Shown here: piece after piece, positions 59,196 to 64,000 of the stretch
Layout of the letters: each line of letters starts with the position of its first letter
How positions within the stretch are numbered: position 1 is the first letter of the stretch
Source: Micrococcus endophyticus
GTDB taxonomy: Bacteria > Actinomycetota > Actinomycetes > Actinomycetales > Micrococcaceae
Assembly: GCF_014205115.1 (NCBI RefSeq)
Contig: NZ_JACHMW010000001.1
Span: 1,240,001 to 1,304,000 of the forward strand
Length of the DNA: 64,000 nucleotides
Direction of reading: 5' to 3'
The notes under the pieces: generated by a model
Databases searched by the model: none
Told to the model about the DNA's origin: nothing
Seen by the model: only the letters and a program-made list of their open reading frames with translations
Made by a program: the position numbers and the translations under genes

Positions 59196-61016
59196 TCAGC
59201 GCCCGTCGCGCACCTCGGCCACGACGGCGTCGACGGCCTCGGCCACCGGCACCGAGCGGGCCTCGCCGGTGGCGCGGTCCTTGACCTCCACCACGCCGTC
59301 CGCCAGCCCGCGGCCGACCACCACGGAGGTGGGCAGGCCGATGAGCTCCACGTCGCCGAACTTCACGCCGGCCGAGACCTTCGGGCGGTCGTCGAAGAGC
59401 ACGGTGAGGCCCGCGGCCTCGAGCCCGGCGACGATCTGCTCGGCGGCCTCGAACACCTCAGCGCCCTTGCCGGTGGCGAGCACGTGCACGTCGGCCGGGG
59501 CCACCGCGCGGGGCCACACGAGGCCCTTCTCGTCCCGGTGGGACTCGGCGATCGCGGCCACGGCGCGGGTGACGCCGATGCCGTAGGAGCCCATGGTCAC
59601 CACGACCTGCTTGCCGTTCTGGTCCAGGACCTTCAGGTCCAGGGCCTCGGCGTACTTGCGGCCGAGCTGGAAGATGTGGCCCATCTCGATGCCGCGGCGG
59701 GCCGTCAGGGGGCCGGAGCCGTCCGGGGCCTCGTCGCCGTCGCGCACCACGGTGGCCTCCACGACGCCGTCCCAGCCGAAGTCGCGGCCGGCCACGAGGC
59801 CGAACACGTGACGCTGGTCCGCGTTGGCGCCCGTGATCCAGGCGGTGCCGGCGGCGATGCGCGGGTCCACGAGGAAGGGCAGGCCGGAGACGGACTCCGC
59901 GCCGAGCACGGGGGCGCCGCCGTCCGGGCCGGCGCCGGGGCCGATGTAGCCCTTGACCAGGGACGGGTGGCGGCGCAGGTCCTCCTCGGTGGCGGCCTCG
60001 ACGCCGGGCTCGCCGCTCAGGCCGAGGGCCGGGGCCACCGTGGTCTCGAGGCGCTTGAGGTCCACCTCGCGGTCCCCGGGGACGGCCACGACGAACTGGC
60101 GGCGCTCGTCGCCGTCGAGCACGGCGGTGAGGACCACGCACTTGAGGGTGTCCGCGGCGGTCCACGCGCCCTCGGCGCGGGGGGCCAGCTCGTTGGCGAC
60201 GTCCACGAGGGCGGCGATGGTGGTGGAGGCGGGGGTCTCCTTGACCTCGGGCGCCGGCAGCGCGGCCATGGCGGCCTCGTCCAGCGGGGCCGGGGCCACC
60301 GTGGTCACGGCCTCCACGTTGGCGCGGTAGCCGCCCGGGGACTCCACGAAAGTGTCCTCCCCGATGGCGCAGGGGTGCAGGAACTCCTCGGAGCGCGAGC
60401 CGCCCATGGCCCCGGCGGTGGCCTCGACGGCCACGGTCTCCAGACCCAGGCGGGCGAAGATGCGCTCGTAGGCGGCGCGGTGGGCCTCGTAGGCCTCGTC
60501 CAGGCCGGCGTCGTCCACGGTGAAGGAGTAGGAGTCCTTCATCACGAAGTCGCGCACGCGCAGCAGGCCCGCGCGGGGGCGGGACTCGTCCCGGTACTTG
60601 GTCTGGATCTGGTACAGGTACGCCGGCAGGTCCTTGTACGAGGAGTAGTGGTCCTTCACCAGGAGGGTGAACATCTCCTCGTGGGTGGGGGCCAGCAGCA
60701 GGTCGGCGCCCTTGCGGTCCTGCACGCGGAAGATGCCGTCCCCGTACTCGTCCCAGCGGCCCGTGGCCTCGTAGGGCTCCTTGGGCAGCAGCGCCGGGAA
60801 GTGCACCTCCTGGCCGCCGATCGCGTCCATCTCCTCGCGCACGATCTGCTCCACGCGGCGCAGCACGCGCAGGCCCAGCGGCAGCCAGGTGAAGGTGCCG
60901 AAGCCGGCGCGGCGGATCATGCCGGCGCGGACCAGCAGGCGATGGCTCGCGACCTCGGCGTCGGCCGGGTCGTCGCGCAGGGTCCGCAGGAACAGGGTGG
61001 ACATGCGCAGGGCCAT
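59196..61016 (-). CDS. proS: Prolyl-tRNA synthetase (bacterial type with editing domain)
   Basis: A 606-residue class II synthetase. Motif 1 lies near [40 protein letters not shown], motif 2 near [26 protein letters not shown] (about residues 138-163), and motif 3 near [14 protein letters not shown]. The inserted editing domain, which hydrolyses Ala-tRNA(Pro), spans about residues 225-400, and the anticodon-binding domain ends the protein. ATG 61016 has GAGGAG upstream; a second Met (residue 5) is nearby. Confidence 0.96.
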   Translation of the reverse strand: MALRMSTLFLRTLRDDPADAEVASHRLLVRAGMIRRAGFGTFTWLPLGLRVLRRVEQIVREEMDAIGGQEVHFPALLPKEPYEATGRWDEYGDGIFRVQDRKGADLLLAPTHEEMFTLLVKDHYSSYKDLPAYLYQIQTKYRDESRPRAGLLRVRDFVMKDSYSFTVDDAGLDEAYEAHRAAYERIFARLGLETVAVEATAGAMGGSRSEEFLHPCAIGEDTFVESPGGYRANVEAVTTVAPAPLDEAAMAALPAPEVKETPASTTIAALVDVANELAPRAEGAWTAADTLKCVVLTAVLDGDERRQFVVAVPGDREVDLKRLETTVAPALGLSGEPGVEAATEEDLRRHPSLVKGYIGPGAGPDGGAPVLGAESVSGLPFLVDPRIAAGTAWITGANADQRHVFGLVAGRDFGWDGVVEATVVRDGDEAPDGSGPLTARRGIEMGHIFQLGRKYAEALDLKVLDQNGKQVVVTMGSYGIGVTRAVAAIAESHRDEKGLVWPRAVAPADVHVLATGKGAEVFEAAEQIVAGLEAAGLTVLFDDRPKVSAGVKFGDVELIGLPTSVVVGRGLADGVVEVKDRATGEARSVPVAEAVDAVVAEVRDGR

Positions 61017-61049
61017 GGTGACTCCTCGGGGCAGGGACGGGGCGGGTCG

Positions 61050-61055
61050 ATCCTA
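61050..61055 (-). promoter_or_regulatory. Probable -10 element of proS
   Basis: TAGGAT on the minus strand, 33 bases before the proS ATG. Confidence 0.45.
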
Positions 61056-61088
61056 TCCCCCGGCGCGCCGGCCACGGGGCCGCCGGAC

Positions 61089-62072
61089 TCAGTAGAGAAC
61101 GGTGGCGAAGGTGCCGCGCCGCTCGAACCCCACGCGCTCGTAGGTGCGCAGGGCTGGGGTGTTGTACGCGTTGACGTAGAGGCTCACCACGGGGGCCTGC
61201 AGGCGCACGTACTCCACGACGGCGGCCATCGCCGCGGCCGCCAGCCCGCGCCCGCGCGCGGCGGGGGCCATCCACACGCCCTGGATCTGGGCGCAGCGGG
61301 AGGAGAGCAGCCCGATGTCCGCCTTGAACCGCAGCGGCCCGCCCGCGTCCGCCGGCCCCGGGTCGATGAACACGCGCCCGGCGCGGATCAGCCGCTCCAC
61401 GCGGTCCCGGTACTGGGCGGCGCCCCCGAGGAACGGGGAGAAGCCGAGCTCCTCCTCGAACATCGCGGCGCTGGCCGGCAGCACGCGCTCGAAGTCACGC
61501 GGGTGCGCCTGGACCACGTGCGGGCTGGTCTCGGCGGCGCCGTCCGCGCCCAGCACCAGCAGCGGCTGGTCCTCGCGCACCGACCGGGCCCGGTGGCCCG
61601 CGGCGGCCAGCGCCGAGCCGACGGCGAGCACCGGCTCCGAGGGCCCGTACAGGGACCCGTACCGGCGGCGCAGGGCGACCGCGGCCGCGCCGAGCGCCTC
61701 GGCGTCCCCGGGCGCCCAGCCGGCGTCCGGGGTCTCGGCCGCGGCGACGGGCACCACGTTCGAGCCGACCCACAGGCCGGCGCGCAGGCCCGCGACGGGC
61801 GCGCCGTCGGGCGCGCCGCCGTCGTCGTCGCACCCCTCCCCAGCGTCGATGCCGAGGAACAGGGTGCCGGCCGCTCCCCCGCGCGGGCCGGCCAGCCGAC
61901 CGGCCTCGAGCAGGGAGTCCACGAAGACGTTGGACACGGGGGCGCGCGCGGACAGGGCTGCGAGCGCGGGCGTGTCCGCGTCGGTCAGCAGGCGGACGCG
62001 GCCGCCGGTGGCGGCGCGGACCTGACGGTCAGTGGACGGAGACCACCGGGGCACCGGCGGCAGCCTGGTCAC
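61089..62072 (-). CDS. Two-domain GNAT acetyltransferase (DUF4081 + GNAT)
   Basis: A 327-residue protein. The N-terminal half (about residues 25-175) resembles DUF4081, an actinobacterial domain often fused to [28 protein letters not shown] and the YGSLYGP segment. The C-terminal half is the GNAT core with [27 protein letters not shown] (about residues 255-281), where ARGRGLA binds acetyl-CoA, and [22 protein letters not shown]. In Mycobacterium tuberculosis the homologue adjoins ispG, as here. The start is GTG 62072, overlapping ispG by 44 bases; GTG 62054 is an alternative. Confidence 0.85.
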   Translation of the reverse strand: MTRLPPVPRWSPSTDRQVRAATGGRVRLLTDADTPALAALSARAPVSNVFVDSLLEAGRLAGPRGGAAGTLFLGIDAGEGCDDDGGAPDGAPVAGLRAGLWVGSNVVPVAAAETPDAGWAPGDAEALGAAAVALRRRYGSLYGPSEPVLAVGSALAAAGHRARSVREDQPLLVLGADGAAETSPHVVQAHPRDFERVLPASAAMFEEELGFSPFLGGAAQYRDRVERLIRAGRVFIDPGPADAGGPLRFKADIGLLSSRCAQIQGVWMAPAARGRGLAAAAMAAVVEYVRLQAPVVSLYVNAYNTPALRTYERVGFERRGTFATVLY

Positions 62073-63198
62073 CGCTCTCCTCCCCGTCGCCCATCTCGGC
62101 GGCGATGCGGTTGGCCTCCTCGATGAGGGTGTCGACGATCTGGTCCTCGGGCACGGTGCGGATGACCTCGCCCTTGACGAAGATCTGCCCCTTGCCGTTG
62201 CCGGAGGCCACGCCGAGGTCCGCCTCGCGGGCCTCGCCCGGGCCGTTGACGACGCAGCCCATCACGGCCACGCGCAGCGGCACCTCGAGGTCCTTGAGTC
62301 CCTCGGTGACCTCCTCGGCCAGCGTGTAGACGTCCACCTGGGCGCGTCCGCAGGAGGGGCAGGAGACGATCTCGAGCTTGCGCTCGCGCAGGTTCAAGGA
62401 CTGCAGGATCTGCAGGCCCACCTTGACCTCCTCCACGGGCGGGGCGGAGAGGGACACGCGGATGGTGTCGCCGATGCCCTTGCCCAGCAGGTAGCCGAAC
62501 GCGGTGGCGGACTTGATGGTGCCCTGGAAGGCGGGGCCGGCCTCGGTGACGCCGAGGTGCAGCGGCCAGTCGCCCTGCTCGGCGAGCAGCTCGTAGGCGC
62601 GGGCCATGATCACCGGGTCGTTGTGCTTCACGGAGATCTTGAAGTCCTTGAAGCCGTGCTCCTCGAAGAGGGAGGCCTCCCACACGGCGGACTCCACGAG
62701 CGCCTCGGGGGTGGCCTTGCCGTACTTCTTCAGCAGGCGCGGGTCCAGGGAGCCGGCGTTGACGCCGATGCGGATCGAGGTGCCGTGCTCGGCGGCGGCC
62801 TGCGCGATCTCCTTGACCTTGTCGTCGAACTTCTTGATGTTGCCCGGGTTCACGCGCACGGCGCCGCAGCCGGCCTCGATGGCGGCGAACACGTACTTGG
62901 GCTGGAAGTGGATGTCCGCGATCACGGGGATGGTGGACTGCTGGGCGATGACCTTGAGCGCCTCGGCGTCCTTGTCCGTGGGGCAGGCCACGCGCACGAT
63001 GTCGCAGCCAGCGGCGGTGAGCTCGGCGATCTGCTGGAGCGTGGCGCCGATGTCGTGCGTCTTCGTGGTGGTCATCGACTGGACGGAGACCTGATGCTGC
63101 GAGCCCACGCCCACCGAGCCGACCCGGATCTGCCGCGTCGCACGGCGCGGGGCCAGGACGGGCGGCGGGGCGGACGGCATTCCAAGGCTGACAGGCAC
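62029..63198 (-). CDS. ispG: (E)-4-hydroxy-3-methylbut-2-enyl-diphosphate synthase
   Basis: A 389-residue IspG (GcpE) of the non-mevalonate isoprenoid pathway, which reduces methylerythritol cyclodiphosphate. The cluster ligands are Cys280, Cys283 and Cys315 (SCPSCGR and [11 protein letters not shown]) with Glu322. The TIM barrel includes [14 protein letters not shown] and [14 protein letters not shown]. The first 14 residues are a variable lead-in. GTG 63198 is used because AGGAG lies seven bases upstream; ATG 63180 would also give a complete enzyme. Its end overlaps the acetyltransferase gene. Confidence 0.96.
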   Translation of the reverse strand: MPVSLGMPSAPPPVLAPRRATRQIRVGSVGVGSQHQVSVQSMTTTKTHDIGATLQQIAELTAAGCDIVRVACPTDKDAEALKVIAQQSTIPVIADIHFQPKYVFAAIEAGCGAVRVNPGNIKKFDDKVKEIAQAAAEHGTSIRIGVNAGSLDPRLLKKYGKATPEALVESAVWEASLFEEHGFKDFKISVKHNDPVIMARAYELLAEQGDWPLHLGVTEAGPAFQGTIKSATAFGYLLGKGIGDTIRVSLSAPPVEEVKVGLQILQSLNLRERKLEIVSCPSCGRAQVDVYTLAEEVTEGLKDLEVPLRVAVMGCVVNGPGEAREADLGVASGNGKGQIFVKGEVIRTVPEDQIVDTLIEEANRIAAEMGDGEESGDQAAAGAPVVSVH

Positions 63199-63257
63199 GG
63201 CAGCGCTCCTCACGGTTCTCTTCGGGGTGGCGGCCGCGGGCCGCCGGTCTGCCGTCC

Positions 63258-63263
63258 ATCCTA
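63258..63263 (-). promoter_or_regulatory. Probable -10 element of ispG
   Basis: TAGGAT on the minus strand, about 60 bases before the ispG start and adjacent to the palindromic hairpin at 63265. Confidence 0.45.
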
Positions 63264-63264
63264 G

Positions 63265-63286
63265 GGCCCGCACCCGGGTGCGGGCC
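63265..63286 (-). terminator. Palindromic hairpin between the M50 protease gene and ispG
   Basis: A perfect 22-base palindrome (GGCCCGCACCC and its complement), with a second GC hairpin (CCGGGGC/GCCCCGG, 63292-63308) beside it. They lie downstream of the protease gene and upstream of the ispG -10, so termination is likely. Confidence 0.6.
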
Positions 63287-63365
63287 GAGGGCCGGGGCCC
63301 GGCCCCGGACGGAGGGCGGCCGCGTCGGTCGCGCGTCGGGCCCGGCGACCGGCCGGCGCACCGGC

Positions 63366-64000
63366 TCAGAACAGGCGGATCGGCTCCACGATGTCGGCGA
63401 CGATCAGCACCACGCCCATCACGAGCATGAGCCCGGCCACCGCGTAGGTCACCGGCAGCATGCGGGCCAGGTCGAACGGCCCCGGGTCCGGGCGGCCGCG
63501 CAGCCGGGCCCATCCGCGGCGCAGCGCCTCCCACAGCGCGCCGACCACGTGGCCGCCGTCGAGGGGCAGCAGCGGGATGAGGTTGAACACCATCAGGGCC
63601 ACGTTGACGCCGGCCACCAGGGACAGCAGCAGGGCCGCCTTGTCCGCGAGCTCCGCCTCCTGCAGCGCCGCAGCCTCGCCGGCGATCCGGCCCACCCCCA
63701 CCACGGACATCGGCCCGTCCGGGTCGCGCTCGGCCGGGGTCACCACGGCCACGGCGGTGTCCCACAGCCGCTGGGGCAGCACGAGCACCACGTCGACGAC
63801 GCCGCGCACCTGCTGGGCCACGACCGGCCCGGCCGCCAGCGGGCTCTGCCGCACGGTCTCGATCTGCGAGCCCATGCCAATGAACCCGACCTCCTCGGTC
63901 AGGGCGGTGCCGTCCGGGGCGCGCTCGGGGCGGCCGACGGCGTCCGTCACCGGCCGCTGGGTCAGGCGCGGGGTGATGGTGGCGGAGTGGGGCTCGCCGT
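63366..64000 (-). CDS. C-terminal part of an M50 site-2 (Rip1-like) metalloprotease
   Basis: The frame is open from the window edge to the stop at 63366, giving about 210 residues of the C-terminal half. The stretch from [20 protein letters not shown] to VGFIGMGSQ resembles the end of a PDZ domain, and [15 protein letters not shown] is the second active-site motif of site-2 proteases (NxxPxxPLDGG). Two or three membrane helices flank it. The HExxH part lies beyond the window. In mycobacteria the same position upstream of ispG is held by Rip1 (Rv2869c), which cleaves anti-sigma factors. Confidence 0.88.
   Translation of the reverse strand, partial: GEPHSATITPRLTQRPVTDAVGRPERAPDGTALTEEVGFIGMGSQIETVRQSPLAAGPVVAQQVRGVVDVVLVLPQRLWDTAVAVVTPAERDPDGPMSVVGVGRIAGEAAALQEAELADKAALLLSLVAGVNVALMVFNLIPLLPLDGGHVVGALWEALRRGWARLRGRPDPGPFDLARMLPVTYAVAGLMLVMGVVLIVADIVEPIRLF

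Overview
The window is about 64 kb of core chromosome from a very GC-rich Gram-positive bacterium, most likely an actinobacterium of the Micrococcaceae (Micrococcus-like). The evidence is codon use with G or C in nearly every third position, actinobacterial LexA boxes of the form TCGAAC-N4-GTTCGA, a ClgR regulator and a DUF3046 gene upstream of recA, a PriA-like HisA, and the gene order M50 protease - ispG - acetyltransferase - proS - rimP - nusA - ylxR - infB - rbfA - truB - ribF - rpsO - pnp - M16 peptidase - dapB - dapA - RNase J - ftsK - pgsA - cinA - clgR - recA - recX - miaB - miaA - dapF. Genus is inferred from memory of such neighbourhoods, not from a search. I see no insertion sequence, prophage, CRISPR array, rRNA or tRNA.

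Layout. 1-9.3 kb is the most accessory part: a cut-off gene, a dienelactone hydrolase, a small secreted protein of lower GC, a gamma-glutamyltranspeptidase homologue, an MFS transporter, a DUF805 protein, two coupled LURP-one-like genes, and an operon of a luciferase-like flavin monooxygenase, an FMN reductase and a MarR regulator with a palindrome over its promoter. 9.3-15.2 kb holds a secreted trypsin-like protease and a histidine block (hisC; then hisB, hisH, a 52-residue membrane protein, hisA/priA and an SseB-like gene, all overlapping or coupled). 15.2-20.5 kb is a DNA-damage and stress block: a LysM protein divergent from lexA with SOS boxes between them, a DinG-type helicase and HflX. 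20.5-24.6 kb has an acetyltransferase, a flavoprotein, a methyltransferase and a dihydrolipoamide-dehydrogenase-like flavoenzyme.

24.6-41.7 kb, nearly all on the minus strand, is dapF, miaA, miaB, recX, recA (two candidate promoters, one with a perfect SOS box), DUF3046, clgR, an unrecognised two-part membrane protein, cinA, pgsA, ftsK, RNase J and dapA, then one plus-strand membrane acyltransferase-like gene that seems to start at CTG, and a small membrane protein behind dapB. 41.7-49.1 kb has dapB, an M16 peptidase, two paralogous small membrane proteins, pnp, rpsO and a CPBP protease. 49.1-64 kb is a minus-strand translation block (a methyltransferase, ribF, two membrane proteins, truB, rbfA, infB, ylxR, nusA, rimP), a TauE/SafE transporter, proS, a two-domain acetyltransferase, ispG and the end of a site-2 protease.

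Working together: dapA, dapB and dapF serve diaminopimelate/lysine and cell-wall synthesis; the his genes make histidine and, through PriA, probably a tryptophan precursor; lexA, the LysM gene, recA and recX form the damage response; rpsO and pnp, and rimP through rbfA, form two RNA/translation units. A recurring feature is a -10 hexamer (xAnnnT, often TAGnnT) six or seven bases before a start codon that lacks a ribosome binding site, which indicates leaderless mRNAs for roughly sixteen genes.
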